The notes: generated from the sequence alone by a model not told the origin. Positions 1-6,500 are shown, counted from the stretch's first letter. The stretch: 7,345 nucleotides of DNA from Thermoplasmata archaeon (GCA_021811525.1 JAJZOK010000018.1:1-7345), one strand, 5' to 3'. Made by a program: numbers and translations.

Positions 1-21
1 CTGATGAAGAGTGCACCGTAG
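1..21 (+). CDS. C-terminal tail of an upstream gene (partial)
   Basis: Frame 1 reads Leu-Met-Lys-Ser-Ala-Pro and then TAG at 19-21, so only six codons of a possible upstream gene are in the window. The next gene is an ABC-2-like membrane protein starting at 11 or 29. Such permeases are commonly encoded directly after, and often overlapping, their ATPase subunit, so this may be the end of an ABC transporter ATP-binding protein. Nothing in the six residues identifies it. The assignment is inference from context only. Confidence 0.3.
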   Translation: MMKSAP

Positions 22-1429
22 CCTGCAGATGCTTTTGGTTCGGACAAGGTTCACCGGTTATTACTTACTCATAATTATCCTGATAGCAGTGTACTCACTG
101 TATGCAGCACCATACCAGATATCAGGAGCAGCATACAATTATGGCACAATTTATTTCAGTGCAATTTTAGGGGGATACTCCATCGTCTCATCGCTCGCGG
201 GCGGAATATCAGTCTCCAAATCTGACCAGGAGTACCTTCTCGTATCGCCAATAAACAGGAGGCATCTCATACTTACACTTCTCATGGTACAGGCCATGGG
301 CGCAGGCCTGATTCTTATTGCAGTCAGTGTCTTTGTGCTGGCCCTCGTGCACTATGGGCCACTGGAGATGTCCCTGGTAATTCTCAACATTATCCTGCTT
401 GACATATTCCTCATCACTGTGGGCATTGGCACTTTCCACCTTAAGAGGAACTACAGGATAGTTATAGCCGTTGCAATTGGACTGTGGGTCATTTCTTACT
501 TCCTTGGATTTCCATATTCACCTCAGGCATTCATGGAAGGGAATCCACTTAATTCACTGATGATGACCGCACCCATTGCGGGCGCATCACTTCTTGGGGC
601 AATAAATTCCCTGGCAAGCGAGGAGCTGCCAATCAGGATATCAAGCCAGCGTGAGGGGAAGAAAGAGTACAGTTCCATCGTGAGATATGTGAAATACACT
701 CCTGTGCAGGCTGTTTTCCTCAATGGTTTCACCAACCTTTCATACAGCACGAATTCCATGATGGCGGGCGGCATCAAGACACTGACTTCCAGGATAAGGC
801 TCAGAACTTATTATGCATTAATGGTGGGCATTGCGGCAGTGTATGGATTCCTGGCATACTACCTGATAGGTTTTGGCGCTCAGGCCGAAGGTTTCAACTT
901 TGTTGTGCTCCTGGGATCCGTTTATGTTGGCGTTATACCGCAATTTATTTTCAACTCAGGAGTAATGACGTATGAAAGGGCCTGGCTCTCCTTCACCTCC
1001 ATGGAGCCCTGGAAATACATATCCATAATAATTGCCTCAAAGGTTGCCCAGTCCATATTAACTAGCATACCTTTCGTGGCTGTAAGCCTTATAGACTCAT
1101 ACCTCGGCGTCAAAAACTCCCTGGAGGCTGTGCTGGTATTCCTGGTTCTGGATCCACTGCTTTTAGGGCTCTACCTGTTAATTGTGTTCTCCGCCAGTTC
1201 CTACCAGATCACTGATGAGGGATTCATCAGCACGAGGATGAGTGCCGTGCAGTTTGTGCCTGCTCTTCCACTGCTGCTCTTCATTTTCGTTGTCATGCTC
1301 TCGATCATTGTGCCTCTGATCATCGTATTTGCATCTATTGGCACAGCAATGCTTCTGTGCCTGCTCTCCACAAGGAGAGAATTCTGGGAGAGGAGAATCA
1401 ACAAGCTGGTACAGAAAGGATATGCCTGA
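11..1429 (+). CDS. Polytopic membrane protein, ABC-2-type exporter permease-like, with two related halves
   Basis: This is a 472-residue, very hydrophobic protein with roughly ten to twelve predicted membrane segments, at about 17-33, 45-64, 88-113, 118-138, 148-166, 268-288, 296-316, 336-362, 370-394 and 415-450 (the last long enough for two). A polar linker at about 200-265 separates two halves. Each half carries an acidic/aromatic stretch before a long helix (SDQEYLLVSPINRRHLI at 71-87; YERAWLSFTSMEPWKYI at 321-337). This resembles the pattern in ABC-2 permeases where a short segment containing 'L..SP' precedes a transmembrane helix. The likely role is the membrane channel half of an efflux or export ABC transporter in the cytoplasmic membrane, with the ATPase upstream of the window; the substrate is unknown. 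The start is uncertain. GTG at 11 overlaps the upstream stop codon by 11 bases, while ATG at 29 (residue 7) starts just after it. Neither has a clear Shine-Dalgarno sequence. The membrane topology is clear; the family call is moderate. Confidence 0.6.
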   Translation: MHRSLQMLLVRTRFTGYYLLIIILIAVYSLYAAPYQISGAAYNYGTIYFSAILGGYSIVSSLAGGISVSKSDQEYLLVSPINRRHLILTLLMVQAMGAGLILIAVSVFVLALVHYGPLEMSLVILNIILLDIFLITVGIGTFHLKRNYRIVIAVAIGLWVISYFLGFPYSPQAFMEGNPLNSLMMTAPIAGASLLGAINSLASEELPIRISSQREGKKEYSSIVRYVKYTPVQAVFLNGFTNLSYSTNSMMAGGIKTLTSRIRLRTYYALMVGIAAVYGFLAYYLIGFGAQAEGFNFVVLLGSVYVGVIPQFIFNSGVMTYERAWLSFTSMEPWKYISIIIASKVAQSILTSIPFVAVSLIDSYLGVKNSLEAVLVFLVLDPLLLGLYLLIVFSASSYQITDEGFISTRMSAVQFVPALPLLLFIFVVMLSIIVPLIIVFASIGTAMLLCLLSTRREFWERRINKLVQKGYA

Positions 1430-1431
1430 CC

Positions 1432-1452
1432 GGGGTTGATTGTGGCGACCCC
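1432..1452 (+). terminator. Hairpin after the permease gene, possible terminator
   Basis: Three bases past the permease stop codon, GGGGTTG can pair with CGGGGGT-complementary bases CGACCCC through a 7-bp stem (one G-T pair) around a 7-base loop. No T-run follows, and archaeal terminators usually rely on T-runs, so this may be an mRNA 3'-end stabilising structure or chance. It separates the permease gene from the P450 promoter. Confidence 0.3.
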
Positions 1453-1459
1453 TGACATG

Positions 1460-1487
1460 GCAATAAGTTAAGTATATGCGCAATAAG
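1460..1487 (+). repeat. 8-bp direct repeats flanking the P450 TATA box
   Basis: GCAATAAG occurs at 1460-1467 and again at 1480-1487. The copies are exactly 20 bp apart, close to two helical turns, and lie on either side of the candidate TATA element at 1468-1477. A regulator bound here would compete with TBP/TFB. The repeat is seen directly; the operator role is inference. Confidence 0.45.
1468..1477 (+). promoter_or_regulatory. TATA box of the P450 gene (leaderless transcript)
   Basis: TTAAGTATAT is centred about 28 bp upstream of the ATG at 1501. Archaeal transcription starts some 25-27 bp downstream of the TATA centre, so the transcript would begin at or within a few bases of the start codon. 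The absence of any Shine-Dalgarno-like sequence before 1501 agrees with a leaderless mRNA. Confidence 0.5.
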
Positions 1488-1500
1488 AGTCTGATGCAAC

Positions 1501-2661
1501 ATGGAGAAAGTTCATCGGGATCCCCTGAACCCATTCCCATGGTATGAAGTGATGAGGCAACGCCAGCCTGTGTTTTATGATGAAAGCAACGGCATATGGC
1601 ATGTGTTCAGGTATGCCGAGGTGAAAAAGGTACTTTCAGATTATTCTTATTTTTCCTCTTCCGAAGGGAGGTATGAATCAGCGAGCAATCCAATTGGTGC
1701 AAGCATCATTTCCACTGATCCGCCAAGGCATACCCATCTGAGGGCACTTGTGAATAAAGCGTTCACCCCAAAGCGCGTACAGGAAATGGCTCCGAGGATC
1801 AGGGAAATTGCTGAGGAACTGGTGGACAAGATAATGGCAAGAGGCGAATGCGATCTTGTTGAGGATTATTCTGGCCCGCTGCCAGTAATAGTTATTTCAG
1901 AACTTCTGGGAATACCTCTGGAAGACCGGATGAGGTTCAAGAAATGGTCCGACGAGCTTGTTTCAGGCACAAGTGAGGGCATGAATGAAACCAGCGACGA
2001 GTATTTTAACCCCCAGGTGGCCATGGCAAAGTATTTCAGTGAAATAATCAGGATGAAAAGGGAAAAGCCGGGCAACGATTTAATAAGTTCTCTGATCCAG
2101 GCGGAAGTGGACGGGGAGAAGCTGTCTGAAATAGACCTGCTGGGATTCTGTGTTCTTCTCCTTGTGGCAGGAAACGAGACAACTACAAATCTCATAACGA
2201 ATGCTGTACTCACACTCTCAAACAATGTTCGCGAATACCAGAGGATACTCGCAGACAGATCACTGATTCCTGGTATGGTGGAAGAAGTGCTGAGATACAG
2301 GTCACCTGTTCAGTCCATGTTCAGGACATGCAGGAAGGACATAGAGCTGGGCGGGAAACTCATCCGGAAAGGCCAGGTTGTTCTTGCGTGGATAGGTTCC
2401 GCAAATCATGATGCGACAGAATTCCAGAAGCCCGAGGAATTTCTCATCGAAAGAACACCGAATAGACACATTGCTTTTGGGGAAGGGGTACATTTCTGCC
2501 TGGGGGCACCACTCGCCAGGCTGGAGGCTAAGATTGCCATGGAAACACTGCTTGAAAGAGCCGGAAAAGTAACTCTCAAAATAGGGACACAACTTGAACC
2601 GCTGGGAGGGATTATTGTCTTTGGAGTAAAGCATCTTCCAGTTTCTTTTTCTAATGAATAG
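1501..2661 (+). CDS. Cytochrome P450, soluble, CYP119-like
   Basis: This is a heme-thiolate monooxygenase of 386 residues, the size of small soluble bacterial/archaeal P450s such as Sulfolobus CYP119. No membrane anchor or signal is present, so it should be cytoplasmic. Diagnostic motifs are all intact: HTHLR at 77-81 (C-helix, heme propionate contact), AGNETT at 223-228 (I-helix, acid E226 and T227 for oxygen activation), ExxR at E262-R265 (K-helix), and the heme loop FGEGVHFCLG at 326-335 with proximal ligand Cys333. The enzyme class would insert oxygen into an organic substrate using electrons from a ferredoxin or similar donor; the substrate cannot be read from the sequence. No redox partner gene lies in the window. 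The gene has its own promoter, runs convergently toward the cytochrome b operon, and shows no obvious codon-use break with its neighbours. The start at 1501 is supported by the TATA spacing and by the typical 'DP..PFPWY' opening of the fold. Confidence 0.93.
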   Translation: MEKVHRDPLNPFPWYEVMRQRQPVFYDESNGIWHVFRYAEVKKVLSDYSYFSSSEGRYESASNPIGASIISTDPPRHTHLRALVNKAFTPKRVQEMAPRIREIAEELVDKIMARGECDLVEDYSGPLPVIVISELLGIPLEDRMRFKKWSDELVSGTSEGMNETSDEYFNPQVAMAKYFSEIIRMKREKPGNDLISSLIQAEVDGEKLSEIDLLGFCVLLLVAGNETTTNLITNAVLTLSNNVREYQRILADRSLIPGMVEEVLRYRSPVQSMFRTCRKDIELGGKLIRKGQVVLAWIGSANHDATEFQKPEEFLIERTPNRHIAFGEGVHFCLGAPLARLEAKIAMETLLERAGKVTLKIGTQLEPLGGIIVFGVKHLPVSFSNE

Positions 2662-2700
2662 CAAGAACTTATTAAATCTAGAAATGGAAACAGAATTGCG

Positions 2701-2730
2701 AAGAAAAAAAGAAGCTGGGAAATAAAAAGA
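2701..2730 (-). terminator. T-rich terminator of the cupredoxin-Rieske-cytochrome b operon
   Basis: Reading the minus strand past the cytochrome b stop codon at 2746, there is a T5 tract (2724-2728) and then a T7 tract (2704-2710) within a pyrimidine-rich stretch. Runs of T on the coding strand are the usual archaeal termination signal. No stable hairpin was seen. The tracts lie in the 84-bp gap between the two convergent genes. Confidence 0.45.
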
Positions 2731-2745
2731 ATGGGTATATTATAT

Positions 2746-4374
2746 TTATTCCCCAAGCATCACAGACCTGTAGAGTTTGAGATTTGCAGCTGCAATGAGA
2801 ACTACAATGCCCAGGCCTATACCAAACAACGATTCCTGAAATGTTGATGTTGTACTGAAGGGCTGAATCACCGTAATCAATACAAATGCACCAAATGTGA
2901 ATGCACCGCCAAGTGTGTTTCTCATTTTTCTGGAAAGAGGTTTATAATACTTCTTTTCCACCGCATTCCTGGAATCCCAGATGGTGTAGGCAACCAGTGT
3001 TACAAGGAGGGCGACAACCATGGCCATAAGAATGCTTGGCACATAATACACCGGGTTCCTATACATTATAAGTGCATCTATAAGCATCCCAAACCCGAAT
3101 CCAGAAACACCAAGCAGGCTCAGCGAAATAGCCAGCTGCGAAAAATGCCCTGCATCCATGCCAGTTCTCTGGTAATTCTTTGAGAGAAAGTATACCAAGG
3201 GGAGAACAACCAGGATCGGCAACAGGAAGAATGCCACCACCTGTGAGGTTGGTATTGAAACACCAGGCGTAAGGGCACCCCAGGTGGAAAGCCCCACAAA
3301 GAATATGATGCCGAGAATTGCAAGGCCCAATGTTATTGGCCTGTCTGTGAGCTTAAGGCTTGGTGATCTGTCTAGGTATGGCAGCAGAAGCAGATAGAAG
3401 ACCGGGATACCTGCAAATATTAGAGTTGCGTAGAATGGCCCTGGCCCTGCCATAAAGCTGAAATCCACGGCCTTGTACACAAAGAGCAGGAACCATGGGG
3501 GATACGCAGGTACATTCTGGGCCAGAGGGCTAGAAGGAGAGACCTGCGGGAATGGAGAAAACAGTGCGGGTACTGCCGATCCCAGGGCTGCAACAACAGA
3601 GGTAATGATCAGAATGGCGGCTATTGTCATCATGCCGATCTCCAGCATATAGAACAGGTTGTTTGGATACCACGGTTTATACTCAGGTTTTTCCTCATCT
3701 ATGGCCGGAGCCACGTAGTTTGCATCCTTGTGTGAAGGCATGATTGAGTTGTACTCAGCCATTATGAAATGACCCATGAAAAGAATGCCTATGCCTGCAG
3801 CCAGGATAATATGCCAGCCCAGCATCCTGTGGAACAGTGAAACTGGTGTGCCGTCACCGAAAAATATCAGTGAAAGATAATTCCCTATTATAGGCATTCC
3901 ACGTGCAATACCCGTTCCAACATCAGTGGCGTCTGCTGAAAGAACGTCACCGCTCATTGAATATCCGAAGAAGCCGATGCCAACTGTAAGTGCAAGAAGG
4001 ATCACACCTGTGAGCCACTGCATCATCCTCGGCTTCTTGTAGGCAGCCACAGTTAGATTTCTGATAAGGTGGACATAAACCAGTACAATCATCACGTATG
4101 CACCGTAAAGATGCGTAGTCAGTATGATGGACCCGAAAGGCACGCTATTCACAAAGTTCTCAGTGCTGGTATAGGCATGAGAAGGCTGGTAGTACATTAG
4201 AATTATCAGGCCGGTTATGACCTCGTAAAGGAATGCCGTAGTTACCATGGCACCGGTCCAGTACCATACACCACCCTTTTTCCTCATGTAATCGGGCACC
4301 TTTCTTGGAATGGGGCGGGGTTCATTGAGCATCTTAATCAGTATGGGGGTTTCCTTAGGTTTTTCATTGTTCAT
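2746..4374 (-). CDS. Cytochrome b subunit of a Rieske/cytochrome b (bc-type) quinol-oxidising complex
   Basis: This 542-residue membrane protein is the di-heme core that oxidises quinol and moves electrons across the membrane. Heme ligands are visible as two His-x13-His pairs: H88/H102 in helix B and H188/H202 in helix D, which is bc1-type spacing in both helices. The N-terminal four-helix part (about 40-61, 83-106, 120-138, 184-206) is followed by the Qo region, where the usual PEWY motif reads PPWF (292-295). About seven further segments (about 240-263, 314-333, 348-367, 378-397, 413-434, 446-465, 486-503) and a last one at 514-531 make it clearly longer than the 8-helix, roughly 380-430 residue mitochondrial/bacterial form. 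It is therefore a fused full-length type with extra C-terminal helices. It is the last gene of the operon, 12 bp after the Rieske stop codon, with a strong Shine-Dalgarno sequence overlapping that stop codon. Identity is secure; electron acceptor and proton pumping are inferred from the neighbours. Confidence 0.95.
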   Translation of the reverse strand: MNNEKPKETPILIKMLNEPRPIPRKVPDYMRKKGGVWYWTGAMVTTAFLYEVITGLIILMYYQPSHAYTSTENFVNSVPFGSIILTTHLYGAYVMIVLVYVHLIRNLTVAAYKKPRMMQWLTGVILLALTVGIGFFGYSMSGDVLSADATDVGTGIARGMPIIGNYLSLIFFGDGTPVSLFHRMLGWHIILAAGIGILFMGHFIMAEYNSIMPSHKDANYVAPAIDEEKPEYKPWYPNNLFYMLEIGMMTIAAILIITSVVAALGSAVPALFSPFPQVSPSSPLAQNVPAYPPWFLLFVYKAVDFSFMAGPGPFYATLIFAGIPVFYLLLLPYLDRSPSLKLTDRPITLGLAILGIIFFVGLSTWGALTPGVSIPTSQVVAFFLLPILVVLPLVYFLSKNYQRTGMDAGHFSQLAISLSLLGVSGFGFGMLIDALIMYRNPVYYVPSILMAMVVALLVTLVAYTIWDSRNAVEKKYYKPLSRKMRNTLGGAFTFGAFVLITVIQPFSTTSTFQESLFGIGLGIVVLIAAANLKLYRSVMLGE

Positions 4375-4381
4375 CTATCAT

Positions 4382-4388
4382 TCACCTC
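4382..4388 (-). promoter_or_regulatory. Shine-Dalgarno of cytochrome b, overlapping the Rieske stop codon
   Basis: GAGGTGA lies 7 bases before the cytochrome b ATG at 4374. It shares its first bases with the TGA stop of the Rieske gene. The arrangement fixes the start codon and suggests translational coupling of the two subunits. Confidence 0.75.
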
Positions 4389-5133
4389 ATGATGACTGGG
4401 AAGACACCCCTGTCTGGGAACTGGAAGGGAGAGGGTTGCCTCCTGACAGGTCGCTGCTATGCCCGTATATGGTAGGCCCGACCATTGAAATTGCATAATA
4501 CTGATCGCCGGTTTTGTCGTATTTGAGGGCAACACTTGGCAGGGGATTCTGTGTTGGCCCCGTAATGATGCCGAATCCCTTCCCTGGGTCATAGGTGCTT
4601 CCGTGGCAGTTGCAGTGAATAAGGCCAGTATTCTGTGACCCTGAAGGGCCATTGGGTATGCTTGTGCCGGGTTTATAGAACTTGATTATGGGCGGGATAC
4701 ACCCGAGGTGTTCGCAAATGGCGCTTGCAGCAACCACTGAACCGTAAGGGCCAACGCCGGCCGGCGATTGAAAAGTGCTTCCGGAAGCGGGAACGCTCAC
4801 CTTAACTGAGCTAACCTTTACATCGTTTCCGCTGGCATCCCCAAGCCTCAGTAGAAAATTTGGCTCGCCTTGGAGTGGATAGTCAAATGTAACCACAGCA
4901 CTGTTGTTTACCGTAATATCAGAAGTGTTTATGGGTTTTCCAGAAGCCGAATCAACCAACAAAAGTTGCGGGAAGCCTGTTATGCCTGCACTGTTCGGTA
5001 TGATATTCTGCAGGGTAACCCTAAGTGCACCAGCAGATGCTGCTGCAAAAGCAGCCACGGTCATGTATTTCAGGAAGCTCCTCCTGGACGGGTCTTCCAC
5101 TCCTTCCGATTCAATACTTGTCTCTTCAGTCAT
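4387..5133 (-). CDS. Rieske [2Fe-2S] protein, Tat-exported, partner of cytochrome b
   Basis: The protein has 248 residues from the ATG at 5133. It takes one electron from quinol at the Qo site of cytochrome b and passes it on outside the membrane. The N-terminus has a perfect twin-arginine motif (SRRSFLK, 16-22) followed by a hydrophobic segment (about 23-42), which in Rieske proteins normally remains as the membrane anchor. Cluster motifs are complete: CEHLGC at 140-145 and CNCHGSTY at 174-181. The iron ligands are C140, H142, C174 and H177, the disulfide is C145-C176, and S179 and Y181 match the residues that raise the redox potential in high-potential Rieske proteins. The C-terminal 20 residues are Ser/Gly-rich and look disordered. 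An upstream in-frame TTG at 5139 is a poorer start because it falls within the spacer between GAGGT and the ATG. The gene lies 36 bp after the cupredoxin and 12 bp before cytochrome b. Confidence 0.95.
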   Translation of the reverse strand: MTEETSIESEGVEDPSRRSFLKYMTVAAFAAASAGALRVTLQNIIPNSAGITGFPQLLLVDSASGKPINTSDITVNNSAVVTFDYPLQGEPNFLLRLGDASGNDVKVSSVKVSVPASGSTFQSPAGVGPYGSVVAASAICEHLGCIPPIIKFYKPGTSIPNGPSGSQNTGLIHCNCHGSTYDPGKGFGIITGPTQNPLPSVALKYDKTGDQYYAISMVGPTIYGHSSDLSGGNPLPSSSQTGVSSQSS

Positions 5134-5139
5134 GTTCAA

Positions 5140-5144
5140 ACCTC
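5140..5144 (-). promoter_or_regulatory. Shine-Dalgarno of the Rieske gene
   Basis: GAGGT ends 6 bases before the ATG at 5133. It decides in favour of this ATG over the in-frame TTG two codons upstream, which begins immediately next to the GAGGT. Confidence 0.6.
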
Positions 5145-5155
5145 AATAAATTGGG

Positions 5156-5176
5156 CTACTGATCAGTGATCAGTAG
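5156..5176 (-). repeat. 21-bp palindrome at the cupredoxin stop codon
   Basis: Two perfect 10-bp arms (CTACTGATCA and TGATCAGTAG) flank a single central base. The sequence covers the last cupredoxin codons and its TGA and extends into the 36-bp gap before the Rieske gene. In mRNA it can fold as an 8-bp stem with a 5-base loop. A mRNA processing or stability element, a partial terminator, or a protein-binding site would all fit; none is shown by the sequence. Confidence 0.6.
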
Positions 5177-6435
5177 ACGTAAACCGAGCCCGTCATCCAT
5201 CCTGGGGTCATCATGGATCCATCCATTCCATTGGCGCCAAATCCACAGGCATCCCAGCAAGCCCAGCTGTATGTACCTGTCTGGTTAATGTAAAATGATG
5301 CGGAAACGGTTGCACTGTCAGCTACAGGTATGTTGATAGTTGAGCCTGCTCCAAGTGCAATTGTGAAAGTGTGTGATGCCTCTGATGCTGATATGTTGGA
5401 TGCCAGTGAACCACCACTCACTGAAATGCCGGTGGGATTCGTCTGGCTCCCTGTGATTGTTGAGTTAACTGTGCTGTCATTCAGGTAGAAGATCTTTCCC
5501 CCAACCGTTCCTGTTACATTCGCGTAAGAGTTCTGGTAAAGTGGCCCTGCCGTGTCAAAGTTGAAAATATTCACGTTGATCTTTGTTTTTGCCGGGATCG
5601 AGATGTTAGCGGTTGAATACAGGGCACCATTTGAAACAACGATGAATGCAGGCTGGTGCGCTGTGGAGTTCCAGGGCTGGTGGGGCACCGCCAGAAGATT
5701 CAAGTTGTATGGCTGGTTTGCAACGCTCATGTTTGAAACGGTGACATAGCCAGTCATCCATCCGGGTGTTGACATTGCTCCGGTGAACTCAGACGGGGCG
5801 CCGCATCCGGCTTCACATTGCCAGTAGTATCCCCCAGGCTGGCTAAGCTTGAATGTGGTCTGTTCCACTGTTGAAGGCAGAATTGGGACATTGACTGCAA
5901 CCTTGTGTGTTGCATTGCTGAAAATTGTGAAGGTGTGGGATATAGAGTAGTTGTCGACGTAGGTCGTTACGATACCACCGGTTATTGCTATGCCAGATGC
6001 TGCAGTTGAAGTTGGGTCTATTGCATAGGACTGGATCAGGGTCTCATTGAACACGGAAACCTGGTCATTGTATGTTCCCACTACCGCACTGTAATTGCTG
6101 TCAGTGCTTGCAGGTCCATCGTCATAATTCCTGATTGTCAGCTGGATTGGCACATTTGCAGGCAGCTTGATATTTGCTGAAGACTGCAGAGTATTGTTCT
6201 GCAGCACGAAGAAAGCAGGCTGCTGTCCGGCTGTTGCATTGAAGTAATTCTGCGTGGTCACTATGATTGTAAGCTGGTATGGCTGCACTGAAGAGGTCTG
6301 GGCGCTGGTTGTACCTGAGCCTGTGGAACCAGAGGGCGGTGTGCCGATTGAAGCATGATAGGCCACACCGATGCCTATTCCCCCCAAAACGATAATTGCA
6401 GTAACGATTGAATAAAAAATTTTCTCGCTCACCAT
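5170..6435 (-). CDS. Membrane-anchored protein with two tandem CuA-like cupredoxin domains
   Basis: The protein has 421 residues. A single N-terminal hydrophobic segment (about 7-27) anchors it, followed by a Ser/Thr/Gly linker (about 30-50) and two homologous extracellular domains (about 50-233 and 240-421) that align throughout, from QPY..L to PGWMTG near each end. Each has SHTFTI (H167, H355), then 38-40 residues later Cys-x3-Cys-Gly (C207/C211 and C393/C397) preceded by aromatic-Trp, then Met (M221; M404 and M408). This resembles the CuA loop of cytochrome oxidase subunit II, but the His expected four residues after the second Cys is Ser215 in domain 1 and Ala401 in domain 2. Fourteen N-x-S/T sequons suggest heavy surface glycosylation. 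As first gene of the operon with Rieske and cytochrome b, it probably accepts electrons from the Rieske protein in place of a cytochrome c and passes them to a terminal oxidase. The start at 6435 is chosen for its strong Shine-Dalgarno sequence; an upstream in-frame ATG at 6501 lies before the TATA element. The copper-site type is uncertain. Confidence 0.75.
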   Translation of the reverse strand: MVSEKIFYSIVTAIIVLGGIGIGVAYHASIGTPPSGSTGSGTTSAQTSSVQPYQLTIIVTTQNYFNATAGQQPAFFVLQNNTLQSSANIKLPANVPIQLTIRNYDDGPASTDSNYSAVVGTYNDQVSVFNETLIQSYAIDPTSTAASGIAITGGIVTTYVDNYSISHTFTIFSNATHKVAVNVPILPSTVEQTTFKLSQPGGYYWQCEAGCGAPSEFTGAMSTPGWMTGYVTVSNMSVANQPYNLNLLAVPHQPWNSTAHQPAFIVVSNGALYSTANISIPAKTKINVNIFNFDTAGPLYQNSYANVTGTVGGKIFYLNDSTVNSTITGSQTNPTGISVSGGSLASNISASEASHTFTIALGAGSTINIPVADSATVSASFYINQTGTYSWACWDACGFGANGMDGSMMTPGWMTGSVYVY

Positions 6436-6440
6436 AACTG

Positions 6441-6447
6441 TCCTCCC
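6441..6447 (-). promoter_or_regulatory. Shine-Dalgarno of the cupredoxin gene
   Basis: GGGAGGA lies 5 bases before the ATG at 6435, the best ribosome-binding sequence in the window. It sets the start 22 codons inside the longest open frame, directly before the membrane anchor segment. Confidence 0.75.
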
Positions 6448-6472
6448 AAAAATAGGTCGTACATTTGTATAG

Positions 6473-6484
6473 TAAAAAATATAG
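6473..6484 (-). promoter_or_regulatory. TATA box of the cupredoxin-Rieske-cytochrome b operon
   Basis: On the minus strand CTATATTTTTTA is centred near 6479, which places transcription start near 6453 and gives a short leader of about 18 bases that just includes the Shine-Dalgarno sequence. No clear start site for a second promoter was seen within the operon. The call rests on sequence and spacing only. Confidence 0.5.
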
Positions 6485-6500
6485 TTCAACATATAGGACA

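Noticed and set aside
4370..5169. Plus-strand and alternative minus-strand open frames across the Rieske gene, up to 99 codons
   Set aside because: They lie antisense to or out of frame with a Rieske gene whose motifs, signal and ribosome-binding site are all clear; their translations show no domain.
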